Assembly: GCA_902594855.1 (NCBI GenBank)
Contig: CACJNS010000005.1
Coordinates: 1-54,344, forward strand
Direction of reading: 5' to 3'
DNA: 54,344 nucleotides
From: an uncultured SAR86 cluster bacterium
Lineage (GTDB): Bacteria > Pseudomonadota > Gammaproteobacteria > Magnimaribacterales > AG-339-G14
The notes under the pieces are model-generated. The model was not told the origin of the DNA. It saw only the letters and a list, made by a program, of their open reading frames with translations, and did no database searches. Positions 45,050-54,344 of this stretch are shown here, one piece after another; position 1 is the stretch's first letter; every line of letters starts with the position of its first letter. The position numbers were made by a program, and so were the translations under genes.

Positions 45050-46243
45050 ATGAATTTATCATTTTCTAAAGAAGATCAAGAATTTCAACAAGAGGTTAGA
45101 AGTTTTATTGAGCAGAATTATCCTTCTGAAATTAAAGAGAAGCAAGATCAAGGTATTCCCTTAAGTAAAGAAGATACTGTTAAATGGCATAAAATCTTAA
45201 ATGACAAAGGTTGGCTAGCAGTAAATTGGCCTGAGGAACTTGGCGGAACTGGATGGACAATTACTCAAAAACATATATTTCAAAATGAATTAGCTGCAGC
45301 TAATACACCTACGCTAATGCCTTTTGGTGTGAACATGTGTGGGCCAGTAATTTATACTTTTGGTTCCGATGAACAAAAGGAATTTCATCTTCCAAAAATC
45401 CTTAATGGAGATATTTGGTGGTGTCAGGGTTACTCTGAGCCAGGATCGGGATCTGATTTAGCTTCCCTGAAGACAAAAGCAGAAAAAAAAGGTGACGTTT
45501 ACGTAGTTAATGGCGCTAAAACCTGGACAACTTTAGCTCAACATGCTGACTGGATTTTTTGTTTAGTAAGAACAGATGGCAGTGGAAAAAAACAAGAAGG
45601 TATAAGTTTCTTGTTGATAGACATGAAGACTCCTGGGGTAGAAGTTAAACCTATTATAACTATCGATGGAACTCATGAAGTAAACATGGTCTATTTTGAT
45701 AATGTTGAAGTTCCTGTAACCAATTTAGTTGGTGAAGAAGGGTTTGGATGGAGCATTGCTAAATTCCTTTTAGCTCATGAAAGAACTGGTATTGCTGGGA
45801 TACCTTCACTAAAAAGAGAACTAGATAGATTGAGAGACATCACTACTCAAATTCAAGTAGGTGAGGGATCTTTAAAAGATGATGCAATGTTCATGTCCAA
45901 GCTTGATAGATTAGAAATCAAATTAACTGCGGCTGAATATACTGAACTAAGAACTCTTGCTGCAATGTCAGCAGGAGGTCATCCTGGACCAGAATCATCA
46001 ATCCTAAAAATTCTAGGAACTGATCTTCAACAAGAATTATCTGATTTATTCGTTGAAGCGGTAGGTTACTATGCTCATCCTTTTATGACCGAAGAAGATT
46101 TGGCTTCAAATGAATCAAGAATTGGTCCTGACTTTGCTGCACCAGTCATGCCTCATTACTTAAATTACAGAAAAGTATCTATTTACGGTGGTAGTAATGA
46201 AATTCAAAGGAATGTAATTGCAAAAGCAGTTTTAGGTTTATAA
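45050..46243 (+). CDS. Acyl-CoA dehydrogenase, catalytic subunit of a likely heteromeric pair
   Basis: This 397 aa FAD enzyme introduces an alpha-beta double bond into an acyl-CoA and reduces ETF. It has WHKILNDKGWLAVNWPEELGG, GYSEPGSGSDLASLKT, VNGAKTWTT and the C-terminal IYGGSNEIQRNVIAKAVLG. The MCAD-type Glu near the C-terminus is Gly, but Glu244 (LAHERTGIAG) stands where isovaleryl-CoA-type dehydrogenases keep theirs. I use the ATG at 45050, preceded by GAGGTG; an upstream in-frame GTG lies in the -10 box. It resembles the large subunit of pimeloyl-CoA-type dehydrogenases. Confidence 0.92.
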   Translation: MNLSFSKEDQEFQQEVRSFIEQNYPSEIKEKQDQGIPLSKEDTVKWHKILNDKGWLAVNWPEELGGTGWTITQKHIFQNELAAANTPTLMPFGVNMCGPVIYTFGSDEQKEFHLPKILNGDIWWCQGYSEPGSGSDLASLKTKAEKKGDVYVVNGAKTWTTLAQHADWIFCLVRTDGSGKKQEGISFLLIDMKTPGVEVKPIITIDGTHEVNMVYFDNVEVPVTNLVGEEGFGWSIAKFLLAHERTGIAGIPSLKRELDRLRDITTQIQVGEGSLKDDAMFMSKLDRLEIKLTAAEYTELRTLAAMSAGGHPGPESSILKILGTDLQQELSDLFVEAVGYYAHPFMTEEDLASNESRIGPDFAAPVMPHYLNYRKVSIYGGSNEIQRNVIAKAVLGL

Positions 46244-46261
46244 GTAAATCAGGAAAGAGAT

Positions 46262-47389
46262 ATGGATTTTTCATTAACAGAAGAACAACAGCTTCTTCAA
46301 GACAGTATCAACCAATTTATTGAAAGAGAATATACTTTTGATGACAGAAAAAAATTCTTAGATTCTGAAAAGGGTTTCAATGAAGAAAATTGGAAAACTT
46401 TTGGTAGTTTAGGCTGGCTGGGTATGCCATTTTCTGAAGATGATGGCGGCTATAACGGTGGTCCAGTTGATGTAATGGTCATTATGGAGAATTTAGGTAA
46501 AGGTCTAATCGTAGAACCATACGTCCCATCAATTCTTTTGTCCGGAAAAATTCTTGCTGATCAAGGTTCTGACGACCAAAAATCAAATTATTTGCATCCT
46601 ATGATAAGCGGAGAAAAAATAATTACTTTTGCTTACATAGAGCCCCAAAGTAGATTTACTTTATCGGACTGTTTGACCAAAGCCACAGCATCTGATAATG
46701 GCTTTGTCTTAGATGGTTATAAAGCATTAGTTCATAATGCATCAGCTTCAGATACTTTAATCGTTTCCGCTAGGACTTCAGGCAGTCAGTGTGACGAAAA
46801 AGGTATTTCTCTTTTTCTGGTAGATACAAATGCTAAAGGAGTTTCCCTTAGAAATTATTCAACTATTGACGGTGGTAAAGCTTCTGAATTGACTCTTGAG
46901 AATGTATCAGTTTCTAGGGAATCTTTGTTAGGTGAAATGGATGAAGGTTTTACTGCAATTGACGATGCTATAGATCTTGCCACATTAGGCATATGTGCAG
47001 AGGCGGTTGGCATTATGGGTAAAATGAATGAAATGACCCTTGAATACACCAAAACCAGAGAGCAATTTGAACAAAAACTCAGTCAGTTTCAAGCTCTGCA
47101 GCATCGAATGGTAGATAATTTTATGCATTACGAACAATCTAAATCCTTATTAGTAATGTGTGCCGCAAAGATGAACGATAATACTGAGGACAAAAAGAAA
47201 GCATTAGCCTCATTAAAATATCAAATCGGACTATCCGGCAAACACATAGGAGAAGAATCAATTCAACTTCACGGTGGAATGGGAGTAACGGATGAGATGC
47301 ATATTGGTCATTATTTTAAAAGACTAACCACAATAAGAACTTTATACGGAAATTCTGACTATCATTTAAGCAACTACGCATCTTTATAA
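46262..47389 (+). CDS. Acyl-CoA dehydrogenase-like partner subunit
   Basis: This 375 aa acyl-CoA dehydrogenase fold begins MDFSLTEEQQLLQDSINQFI, with WKTFGSLGWLGMPFSEDDGG, DGYKALVHNASAS and GKHIGEESIQLHGGMGVTDEM near the end. At the equivalent of Glu244 of its neighbour it reads DLATLGICAEAVG with no Glu on the helix start, and the C-terminal motif is LYGNSDYHL, so both known catalytic-base positions seem empty. The tandem resembles PimC/PimD and actinobacterial heterotetrameric dehydrogenases with one active subunit type. A ribosome binding site (AGGAAAGAG) precedes the ATG. Confidence 0.9.
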   Translation: MDFSLTEEQQLLQDSINQFIEREYTFDDRKKFLDSEKGFNEENWKTFGSLGWLGMPFSEDDGGYNGGPVDVMVIMENLGKGLIVEPYVPSILLSGKILADQGSDDQKSNYLHPMISGEKIITFAYIEPQSRFTLSDCLTKATASDNGFVLDGYKALVHNASASDTLIVSARTSGSQCDEKGISLFLVDTNAKGVSLRNYSTIDGGKASELTLENVSVSRESLLGEMDEGFTAIDDAIDLATLGICAEAVGIMGKMNEMTLEYTKTREQFEQKLSQFQALQHRMVDNFMHYEQSKSLLVMCAAKMNDNTEDKKKALASLKYQIGLSGKHIGEESIQLHGGMGVTDEMHIGHYFKRLTTIRTLYGNSDYHLSNYASL

Positions 47390-47401
47390 ATCTTAATATA
47401 G

Positions 47402-48889
47402 ATGGCCTCTACAAAATCTGATCATAATCCAGATAAGAGAGATAGATCCAAACCAAAAGACTATCTTTCCGATTGGATCAAAAGACAATCTCTAGTAGAG
47501 AAGATGATTCCAATGATTGGAAATCTTCATAGGGAACAAAACGTTAGAATACTACTTTACGGCAATCCTTTAATTACCCTATCTGTATCTCAAATTATGC
47601 AAGAACATAGATTGGTAAGAGAAACAGAAAAAAATGAACTCAGTGAATTTGAAACCTACGAAGTTTTAAATATTCTAAAAGATCTTGATCTGGGACCTTG
47701 TGAAATAGATGTAGGAATTATCTCAGCAGGGTACATGTTCGATTCCAAATCCTTATCTCTTGAAGAATTTGTTAAAGAACAAGTTGCCGATGCTATTGGT
47801 AATAAAAATCCAGTTCTTCAGGAACCTCAAGATCTTGTTCTTTTTGGCTTTGGAAGAATTGGTCGATTAATTACTAGGCTTTTACTTGAGGATACTGGAT
47901 CAGGAGAAACTTTATCGTTGAAAGCAGTTGTTGTCAGAAAAAAAAGCGATGATGACTTATTCAAAAGAGCTGAATTAATGAGAAGAGATTCTGTTCATGG
48001 AAATTTCAAAGGGACTATTAGGGTTGATTTAGATGAATATGGATTAGTAATTAACGGAAATCTCATAAAATTTATTGATGGAGATCCATCCAGCATTGAT
48101 TATAAAAAGTATGGAATAGATAGCGCTGTAATTATTGATAATTCAGGAGCCTGGAGAGACGAGAAAGGTTTATCTGCTCATTTAAAATCCAAAGGAGCTA
48201 ATAAGGTCTTGTTAACTGCTCCGACTAAATCTCCTCTAAAAAATATTGTTTATGGTGTAAATGAAAATGATCTAAATGATAAGGATAAGATTATTGGTGC
48301 TGCTTCATGCACAACAAATGCAATTGTTCCTCTTTTGAAAGCACTCGACGATGATTATGGAATTATAAATGGACATGTTGAAACAATTCATTCTTATACT
48401 AATGATCAAAACCTAATTGATAATTATCATTCAAAATCCAGAAGAGGAAGAAGTGCTGCTTTGAATATGGTAATTACAGAAACTGGAGCTGCCTCAGCCG
48501 TAAGTCAGATCCTTCCAAACTTAAAAGGTAAATTAACGGCAAATGCTATAAGAGTTCCTACTCCAAATGTTTCATTAGCAATTCTTAAACTTTCCTTGAA
48601 TAAATCTCTAAGTGATAAAGAAACAGCTAATGAATATTTCAGACAATTAGCGTTTCATTCTATATACAAAGACCAAATTGATTTTACGAATTCTTCCGAA
48701 ATTGTTTCATCTGATTTAGTAGGAAGTAGATACGCTTGTGTCATTGATTCTGAAGCAACTATTTGTGATGACAAACAAATAGTTATTTATGCTTGGTATG
48801 ACAATGAATTAGGTTACTGCGTACAACTCCTAAGAGTTATTAAAAGCCTTGCAGGAATAAAATATAATCGCCTTCCTTACTTTTTGTAA
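47402..48889 (+). CDS. gap: Long-form glyceraldehyde-3-phosphate dehydrogenase
   Basis: This 495 aa NAD(P)-dependent dehydrogenase of glycolysis or gluconeogenesis carries an N-terminal extension of about 130-150 residues, helical and charged, before the Rossmann motif LFGFGRIGRLITRLLL. The catalytic site is ASCTTNAIVP with Cys303 (Cys149 in short GapA), and HSYTNDQNLIDN and WYDNELGYC are typical. Extended versions occur next to mfd and nqr in Pseudomonas and relatives, and the same neighbourhood exists here, so this is the orthologue rather than the main glycolytic GapA. What the extension does is not known to me. Confidence 0.93.
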   Translation: MASTKSDHNPDKRDRSKPKDYLSDWIKRQSLVEKMIPMIGNLHREQNVRILLYGNPLITLSVSQIMQEHRLVRETEKNELSEFETYEVLNILKDLDLGPCEIDVGIISAGYMFDSKSLSLEEFVKEQVADAIGNKNPVLQEPQDLVLFGFGRIGRLITRLLLEDTGSGETLSLKAVVVRKKSDDDLFKRAELMRRDSVHGNFKGTIRVDLDEYGLVINGNLIKFIDGDPSSIDYKKYGIDSAVIIDNSGAWRDEKGLSAHLKSKGANKVLLTAPTKSPLKNIVYGVNENDLNDKDKIIGAASCTTNAIVPLLKALDDDYGIINGHVETIHSYTNDQNLIDNYHSKSRRGRSAALNMVITETGAASAVSQILPNLKGKLTANAIRVPTPNVSLAILKLSLNKSLSDKETANEYFRQLAFHSIYKDQIDFTNSSEIVSSDLVGSRYACVIDSEATICDDKQIVIYAWYDNELGYCVQLLRVIKSLAGIKYNRLPYFL

Positions 48890-50241
48890 TGAGAAATATC
48901 ACTATATCCAAAGGTTTAGATATTCCTATTTCCGGAGAAGTTACCGATTTAGAAATTACTAAACATATCACTAATAAAGTTGCTGTTTTAGGAAAAGATT
49001 ATCATGACTTGAAACCGACAATGTTAGTAAAGGTTGGTGATAATGTAATAAAAGGTCAAAAATTATTAGAGGATAAAAAAATCCCAGGTTTATTTTTAGT
49101 TGCACCTATTTCAGGTGAAGTCATAGAGATAAATAGGGGAGAAAGGAGAGCCTTTGAATCGCTAGTAATTGAAACTGACAACAACGATGAAGAAAAAGTT
49201 TTTATAGAAAACCTTTCTAGCTTTCATGCTAACAATGAAAACGTAAGAGATATTTTAATTGAAAGCGGATTATGGACTAATTTTAAGAAAAGACCCTTTT
49301 CAAAAGTTCCAAACATAGACGAAAAAGTAGAAGAGATATTCATATCTTGCTTGGATACTAGTCCTCTATCAGTTGATCCAGAAATATTTATTGAACAAAA
49401 TCTTGATGATTTTAATAAAGGAATCGAAATCATATCTTTAATAACATCTAAATATGTGCATATTTCTTCAAAAATAGGGTCTAATTTATTTGTCGAAAGC
49501 GAAAAAGTTAGATTATACGAGTTGAATAATTTACATCCCGCTGGAAACGTAGGTACACAGATTCATTACATTTCACCATTAGGAAGAAATAAATCTGTTT
49601 GGACAATAAATTATCAGCATGTTTGTCATATTGGGCATATGTTTAATTTCGGTAGCTTATCATTCAAAAAGCTAGTAAGTGTTGCAGGACCTCAAGTTAA
49701 GGCTCCTTTTCTTCTTGAAACTATAAGTGGCATTGATTTAATTGAAGTTTTGAAAGATAAACTTCTTGAAGGGACTAATAGAATAGTTTCTGGATCAGTT
49801 TTGTCCGGTCGAAATGCTGCTGAAAACGAATCTTTTTTGGGCCACTTTCATAACCAAATATCTGTTTTAAGGGAAGTCGAAGATGTTGATAGAGAATTGT
49901 TTAATTGGTTTAGACCTGACTTAAAAAAACATTCTTTCTTACCAGTCTTTTTTACAAAGTTTTTTGAAAAAATTAATCCTCTTAACTACACAACCTCTAT
50001 GAATGGAGCAGATAGAGCCATCGTTCCTATAGGGGTGTATGAAGATGTTTTACCTTTCAATATTATGGCAACTCAATTACTCAAAAGTATTGTTCTTAGG
50101 GATACAGAGGAAGCGCAAGATTTAGGTATTCTTGAACTTGATGAAGAAGATTTAAGTCTTGCTACTTATGTGTGTCCTAGCAAATATGATTATGGATCTA
50201 TCTTAAGGGAAAATTTAAAACTAATTGAGGACGAAGGATAA
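48889..50241 (+). CDS. nqrA: Na+-translocating NADH:quinone reductase subunit A
   Basis: This 450 aa cytoplasmic-side subunit of the Na+-NQR complex starts ITISKGLDIPISGEV. It has KPTMLVKVGDNVIKGQKLLEDKKIPG, IHYISPLG, TINYQHVCHIGHMF and VSVAGPQVKAPFLL, all of the NqrA family, and YVCPSKYDYGSILRENL near the end. It is coupled to gap by a 1-base overlap and opens the nqrABCDEF operon. Confidence 0.96.
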   Translation: MRNITISKGLDIPISGEVTDLEITKHITNKVAVLGKDYHDLKPTMLVKVGDNVIKGQKLLEDKKIPGLFLVAPISGEVIEINRGERRAFESLVIETDNNDEEKVFIENLSSFHANNENVRDILIESGLWTNFKKRPFSKVPNIDEKVEEIFISCLDTSPLSVDPEIFIEQNLDDFNKGIEIISLITSKYVHISSKIGSNLFVESEKVRLYELNNLHPAGNVGTQIHYISPLGRNKSVWTINYQHVCHIGHMFNFGSLSFKKLVSVAGPQVKAPFLLETISGIDLIEVLKDKLLEGTNRIVSGSVLSGRNAAENESFLGHFHNQISVLREVEDVDRELFNWFRPDLKKHSFLPVFFTKFFEKINPLNYTTSMNGADRAIVPIGVYEDVLPFNIMATQLLKSIVLRDTEEAQDLGILELDEEDLSLATYVCPSKYDYGSILRENLKLIEDEG

Positions 50242-50245
50242 ATAA

Positions 50246-51472
50246 ATGTCTGATCCGTTAAGAAATTTTTTAGATAAAACCAAGCCAAATTTTCAAAAAG
50301 ATGGTGCATGGTCAAAATATTTTCCTTTATTTGATGTCTTTGAAAATCTCTTTTATTCGTCTTCAAGAAAAACCTCTGGAATTACTCATGTAAGAGATGG
50401 TTCTGACATTCAGAGAGTCATGGCAATTGTATGGATGGCAACTTTTCCAACAATGTTTTTTGGAATGTATAACCTAGGTTATCAATCTTTAATTGCGATA
50501 GAGGCTTTAAATGCTGCGGGTCAAGAATTTACAAAAGACTGGCATTGGCCAATCATTAAGCTCGTTTCCGGTTTAAATCCTAACAACATTTTTGACTGTA
50601 TTGCTTACGGCGCGGTATTTTTCATGCCTATTTACATAGTTACCTTCATTGTTGGAATTTTTTGGGAAGCTGTTTTTGCTGTTGTGAGAGGTCATGAAAT
50701 TAGTGAAGGTGCTTTCGTTACAACGGTTTTATTTGCTTTATCATGTCCTCCGGATGCACCTCTATGGCAGGTTGCTTTAGGTATATCGGTAGGCTTGGTT
50801 ATTGGTAAAGAAATTTTTGGTGGCACAGGTAAGAATTTTTTGAATCCAGCTCTAACAGGCAGAGCTTTCTTGTACTTTGCATATCCTGCATCTTGGTCTG
50901 GTGATTTATCATGGGTTGCTGTTGATGGTTATTCTGCTGCAACTATATTAGGTCTTTCAGCCGAGTCCGGTTATCAATTTCTTCCTGATTCTTACAGTTG
51001 GTCAAATGCATTTCTAGGTTTTATTCCCGGATCTATTGGTGAAACTTCGACACTTGCCATATTAATTGGTTTAGCAATACTTCTTTTTACCAGAGTTGCA
51101 TCATGGAGAATAATTGCAGGTGTTTTAATAGGCACCATAGCTACTTCCTATCTTTTCAATATCATTGGAAGTGAAACTAACCCAATGTTTTCTATGCCAT
51201 TTTGGTGGCACATGGTGGTGGGTGGATATGCTTTTGGCATGGTATTTATGGCTACAGAGCCCGTGTCCGGATCGCATACAAACAAAGGACGTTGGATTTA
51301 TGGAATCGTAATAGGAGTTTTGGTTGTTCTAATTCGTGTAGTAAATCCAGCTTTTCCAGAGGGAATGATGTTAGCAATTTTATTTGCAAATTTAACTTCA
51401 CCATTAATTGACTATTTCGTTGTTAAGCAAAATATAAATCGAAGAAATAAGGTAATTTATGCAGAAAGATAG
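50246..51472 (+). CDS. nqrB: Na+-translocating NADH:quinone reductase subunit B
   Basis: This 408 aa membrane subunit carries covalent FMN and the Na+ path. It has the N-terminal cytoplasmic segment, about ten helices, VIGKEIFGGTGKNFLNPALTGRAFLYFAYPA and the C-terminal MATEPVSGSHTNKGRWIYG. The FMN attachment loop reads DGYSAAT with Thr233, where the common form is SGAT; the Gly is Ala. A GAAGGA ribosome binding site precedes the ATG. It overlaps nqrC by 14 bases. Confidence 0.97.
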   Translation: MSDPLRNFLDKTKPNFQKDGAWSKYFPLFDVFENLFYSSSRKTSGITHVRDGSDIQRVMAIVWMATFPTMFFGMYNLGYQSLIAIEALNAAGQEFTKDWHWPIIKLVSGLNPNNIFDCIAYGAVFFMPIYIVTFIVGIFWEAVFAVVRGHEISEGAFVTTVLFALSCPPDAPLWQVALGISVGLVIGKEIFGGTGKNFLNPALTGRAFLYFAYPASWSGDLSWVAVDGYSAATILGLSAESGYQFLPDSYSWSNAFLGFIPGSIGETSTLAILIGLAILLFTRVASWRIIAGVLIGTIATSYLFNIIGSETNPMFSMPFWWHMVVGGYAFGMVFMATEPVSGSHTNKGRWIYGIVIGVLVVLIRVVNPAFPEGMMLAILFANLTSPLIDYFVVKQNINRRNKVIYAER

Positions 51473-52241
51473 CATTCTAAATATCATTCTGGTTGGAGTA
51501 GGTTTATGTATCGTTTGTGGTGCTGTTATATCCACTGTTGCTGTATCCTTGAGAGATCAACAAGAACAAAATGTAATTTTTGATCAACAAAGCAAAATCA
51601 TTGATGCAGCAAGATTACTTGAAGTTTATCCTTCATCTCAAGAAGCATTAGATTCGATTGAGGAAGTGGTTGTTAATCTTAATGATGGACAACCCTCAAG
51701 CTTTCCTCCACAACAATATGATCTAGATTCTATATTAAGAGATCCTTCTCAACACACAGTTCTCAATGGTTCAGAAGATATTGCTATGATAAGCGTGAGA
51801 GAAAATCTTTCAAAGGTCTATATTGAATATAGAAATAATGAATTGAAAACCTTAATTCTCCCAGTTAGAGGATATGGATTATGGGGAACTTTGTATGGCT
51901 ATCTTGCTCTTGATTCTGACTTAAACACGATAGTCGGCTTGGAGTTTTATAAACATAAAGAAACTCCTGGACTGGGAGCTGAAGTGGACAATCCTAATTG
52001 GAAAAAACTTTGGAATGGAAAAAAAGTCTTTGATGAAAATGGTTTAGTCCAGATATCAGTTATTAAGGGTTTTTCAGATCCGCAAAGTACAGATCATTCT
52101 TATGAAGTCGATGGTTTGTCTGGAGCAACCATTACCAGTAAGGGAGTCTCCAATCTTCTTGCATTTTGGTTAGGTAATGAAGGATTTGGACCTTTCATCA
52201 ATAATCTAAAGAATAAAGAAATTAAATTAAGTGATGTCTAA
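51459..52241 (+). CDS. nqrC: Na+-translocating NADH:quinone reductase subunit C
   Basis: This 260 aa subunit has one N-terminal helix ([22 protein letters not shown]) and a periplasmic FMN domain. The attachment motif is [13 protein letters not shown] with Thr224, matching Vibrio Thr225. [15 protein letters not shown] and [14 protein letters not shown] are family segments. Covalent flavinylation needs ApbE, which is not in this window. Confidence 0.97.
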   Translation: MQKDSILNIILVGVGLCIVCGAVISTVAVSLRDQQEQNVIFDQQSKIIDAARLLEVYPSSQEALDSIEEVVVNLNDGQPSSFPPQQYDLDSILRDPSQHTVLNGSEDIAMISVRENLSKVYIEYRNNELKTLILPVRGYGLWGTLYGYLALDSDLNTIVGLEFYKHKETPGLGAEVDNPNWKKLWNGKKVFDENGLVQISVIKGFSDPQSTDHSYEVDGLSGATITSKGVSNLLAFWLGNEGFGPFINNLKNKEIKLSDV

Positions 52242-52905
52242 GTTCAGAGAAATATTATTGACACCTATCTTCAAGGATAATCCAATTGCCTTACAAATAT
52301 TAGGCATTTGTTCAGCATTAGCGGTTACTAGTAAGCTTTATCCAACACTTATAATGTGTGTTGCTTTAACTATAACTGTTAGCCTATCAAATTTCTTTAT
52401 TTCTCTGATAAGAAACATAATCCCAACTAATATAAGAATTATTGTTCAAATGACAATTATTTCTTCTTTGGTTATCTTGGTGGATCAATTCCTAAAAGCT
52501 TACGATTACGAAACAAGCAAAACATTATCTGTCTTTGTAGGATTAATTATCACTAACTGTATTGTAATGGGTAGAGCAGAAGCATTTGCTATGCAAAATA
52601 CTCCTGGGGTTAGTTTTTTAGATGGTTTAGGAAATGGTCTAGGATACAGTCTTATACTAATTGTTGTTGGAGCTATCAGAGAGTTACTGGGTTCTGGTCA
52701 ACTACTTGGAATTGATATTTTAACTACTACTCAAAATGGTGGATGGTATGTTGGTAATAACTTCTTTCTGCTGGCACCTAGTTCATTCCTGATAATTGGA
52801 TTATTCATATGGGCACTTAGATCATGGAAGACCGAACAAGTTGAAGAAAAAGAATTCCTGATGAGTAAAAATGCTCCTAAAGAGGTGGAAACACATCATG
52901 CTTGA
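52234..52905 (+). CDS. nqrD: Na+-translocating NADH:quinone reductase subunit D
   Basis: This 223 aa membrane subunit with six helices has [22 protein letters not shown], the [19 protein letters not shown] segment with the conserved Cys for the intramembrane iron centre, and [22 protein letters not shown] start at the ATG at 52234, not the GTG one codon before. It overlaps nqrC by 8 bases. Confidence 0.96.
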   Translation: MSKFREILLTPIFKDNPIALQILGICSALAVTSKLYPTLIMCVALTITVSLSNFFISLIRNIIPTNIRIIVQMTIISSLVILVDQFLKAYDYETSKTLSVFVGLIITNCIVMGRAEAFAMQNTPGVSFLDGLGNGLGYSLILIVVGAIRELLGSGQLLGIDILTTTQNGGWYVGNNFFLLAPSSFLIIGLFIWALRSWKTEQVEEKEFLMSKNAPKEVETHHA

Positions 52906-53509
52906 GCATTACCTATCTATTTTTATATCTTCAATTTTCATAGAGAACTTAGCATTATCTGTTTTTCTTGGTATGTGTACATTTTTAGCCATTTCCAAAA
53001 AAATTGAAGCTGCAATTGGTCTTGGAATTGCTGTAATCGTTGTATTAGCCATAACTGTTCCTTTAAATAATATTATTTATAACTTTTTGCTTAGAGATGG
53101 AGCTTTAACTTGGCTCGGTTTCCCAGATGTATCTCTGGAATTTGTAGGTTTAATCAGTTACATAGGGGTTATTGCTGCATGTGTGCAAATACTTGAGATG
53201 TTTTTAGATAAATACGTTCCCAAGCTCTATACTGCCCTTGGAATATTTCTTCCTCTTATAACAGTAAATTGTGCAATTCTTGGTGCATCTCTATTTATGG
53301 TAGAAAAGAATTTAGACTTTGGTGAAAGTGTTGTTTATGGCCTTGGAGGCGGAGTAGGCTGGGCTCTAGCCATTGTTCTTTTAGCAGGTATCAGAGAAAA
53401 ATTAAAATACAGCGATATTCCAGATGGACTTGAAGGATTAGGTATTACCTTTATAACTGTTGGTTTGATGACCTTCGGTTTTATGTCATTTGGAGGAATA
53501 ATACTTTAG
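52898..53509 (+). CDS. nqrE: Na+-translocating NADH:quinone reductase subunit E
   Basis: This 203 aa membrane subunit is paralogous to NqrD in inverted topology. It starts [20 protein letters not shown] and has [13 protein letters not shown], the [17 protein letters not shown] segment with the second iron-liganding Cys, and [17 protein letters not shown]. The ATG at 52898 gives the normal family start; an in-frame ATG at 52871 would add nine unrelated residues. GAGGTGG lies before it inside nqrD. Confidence 0.96.
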   Translation: MLEHYLSIFISSIFIENLALSVFLGMCTFLAISKKIEAAIGLGIAVIVVLAITVPLNNIIYNFLLRDGALTWLGFPDVSLEFVGLISYIGVIAACVQILEMFLDKYVPKLYTALGIFLPLITVNCAILGASLFMVEKNLDFGESVVYGLGGGVGWALAIVLLAGIREKLKYSDIPDGLEGLGITFITVGLMTFGFMSFGGIIL

Positions 53510-54344
53510 ATGATTAATTTAGATCTTATATTTGGAATCGTTACTTTTGCATTAATAGTGAACCTGATGATATTCGTAATTTTGTTTGCTAGATCAAGAT
53601 TGGTATCTACTGGTGACGTTACTATCGAAATTAATGGAGATCAGGATAAAGTAATAAAAGTCCCTGCGGGAGGAAAATTATTACAGACCTTAGCTTCAGA
53701 GAATTTATTTCTTTCCTCGGCATGTGGAGGAGGGGGAACTTGCTCTCAATGTCGTTGCCAAGTGTTCGAAGGCGGCGGTTCAATACTTTCAACTGAAGAA
53801 GCTCACTTCAATAATAAAGAGAAAAGGGAGGGCTGGAGGCTTTCTTGCCAAGTACCAGTAAAGGCTGACATGAAGATTACGGTACCAGATGAAGTTTTTG
53901 GAGTTAAAAAATGGGAAACAACCGTTATCTCAAATGACAATGTGGCAACTTTTATTAAAGAATTAGTCTTGAAGTTACCTGAAGGAGAGAATGTTGGTTT
54001 TGAAGCTGGTGGTTACGTTCAAATGGAAATACCTCCTTATGAGGCAGATTACAAATCTTTTGATATTAAAGATATATACAAAGGTGATTGGGAAAAATTT
54101 AAAGTTTTTGAAAATGTAGCTACAGTTGGTGTTCCTGTTATTAGAGCATACTCAATGGCTAATTATCCTGAAGAAAAGGGGATAATGAAATTTAATATTA
54201 GAATTGCAAGTCCACCTCCTGGTACAAATTTTCCGCCTGGTGAAGCTTCATCTTATTTATTTAATTTAAAACCAGGTGATAATTTAACCATCTTCGGCCC
54301 ATTTGGAGAATTCATGGCTAAAGATACTCCAAACGAAATGGTAT
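53510..54344 (+). CDS. nqrF: Na+-translocating NADH:quinone reductase subunit F (3' end outside window)
   Basis: This is the NADH-oxidising subunit; 278 codons are seen of about 410, and the frame is open to the window edge. An N-terminal helix ([20 protein letters not shown]) is followed by a ferredoxin domain with 2Fe-2S ligands Cys72, Cys78, Cys81 ([11 protein letters not shown]) and Cys113 (RLSCQV). The FAD domain then begins, with RAYSMANYP. The NADH site is not yet reached. The ATG directly follows the nqrE stop (TAGATG), so the two are coupled. Confidence 0.96.
   Translation, partial: MINLDLIFGIVTFALIVNLMIFVILFARSRLVSTGDVTIEINGDQDKVIKVPAGGKLLQTLASENLFLSSACGGGGTCSQCRCQVFEGGGSILSTEEAHFNNKEKREGWRLSCQVPVKADMKITVPDEVFGVKKWETTVISNDNVATFIKELVLKLPEGENVGFEAGGYVQMEIPPYEADYKSFDIKDIYKGDWEKFKVFENVATVGVPVIRAYSMANYPEEKGIMKFNIRIASPPPGTNFPPGEASSYLFNLKPGDNLTIFGPFGEFMAKDTPNEMV

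Overview
The window looks like a 54 kb piece of chromosome from a small-genome, AT-rich marine gammaproteobacterium. A SAR86-like or related pelagic clade is my inference, not something the sequence proves. Four things point there. Gammaproteobacterial synteny blocks are present (ftsK-lolA-serS, mfd-gap-nqrABCDEF, lolC/lolD next to msbA/lpxK/kdsB). There is a Na+-translocating NADH:quinone reductase and a large Oar-like TonB-dependent receptor. Gene packing is extreme, with neighbouring genes abutting or overlapping by 1 to 17 bases. Base composition is AT-rich and fairly uniform. I see no insertion sequence, prophage, integrase or CRISPR array.

Layout. 1-3158: ftsK (5' end missing), lolA, serS. 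3253-6423: TonB-dependent receptor, closed by a strong terminator. 6433-10599: a PfkB-type sugar/nucleoside kinase head-to-head with a 2-oxoglutarate/Fe(II) oxygenase, then a NupC nucleoside symporter and the SohB protease. 10592-13827: a flavin monooxygenase divergent from a VOC extradiol-type dioxygenase and an SDR, resembling a small aromatic-degradation set. 13827-18961: a small exported protein, a methyltransferase, thymidine kinase, a GST-like protein, an amidase, a second VOC protein and a lipoprotein hydrolase. 18964-22058: a Wza/Wzc-type polysaccharide export pair. 22182-24671: tRNA-Ser(UGA), a LOG-family hydrolase, a structured RNA with a terminator, trpS, and an unknown gene. 24679-28269: MFS transporter, dienoyl-CoA-reductase-like SDR, aldehyde dehydrogenase. 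28276-35814: an envelope block with a LolC/E-type permease, LolD, a single-polypeptide MsbA-LpxK fusion, KdsB, MurB, a LysE-type exporter and DUF1285. 35815-39839: ETF-quinone oxidoreductase divergent from etfBA and nfuA. 39842-44970: sbcB convergent with csiV and mfd. 45050-47389: a pair of acyl-CoA dehydrogenases. 47402-54344: a long GAPDH and nqrABCDEF (nqrF runs off the end).

How the genes fit together. The envelope genes cover lipoprotein sorting (LolA, LolC/E, LolD), lipid A phosphorylation and flipping (LpxK, MsbA), Kdo activation (KdsB), peptidoglycan precursors (MurB) and polysaccharide export (Wza/Wzc). The acyl-CoA dehydrogenases would pass electrons to EtfAB and then to ETF-QO and quinone, while Nqr feeds quinone from NADH and pumps Na+. 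NupC, Tdk and the PfkB kinase together suggest nucleoside scavenging.

The two observations most worth pursuing are the folded RNA at 22991-23088, followed by a terminator only 11 nt before trpS, and the MsbA-LpxK fusion at 30225-32996. A third theme is a near-consensus -10 box exactly 6 nt upstream of several start codons, with no Shine-Dalgarno, which suggests leaderless mRNAs.
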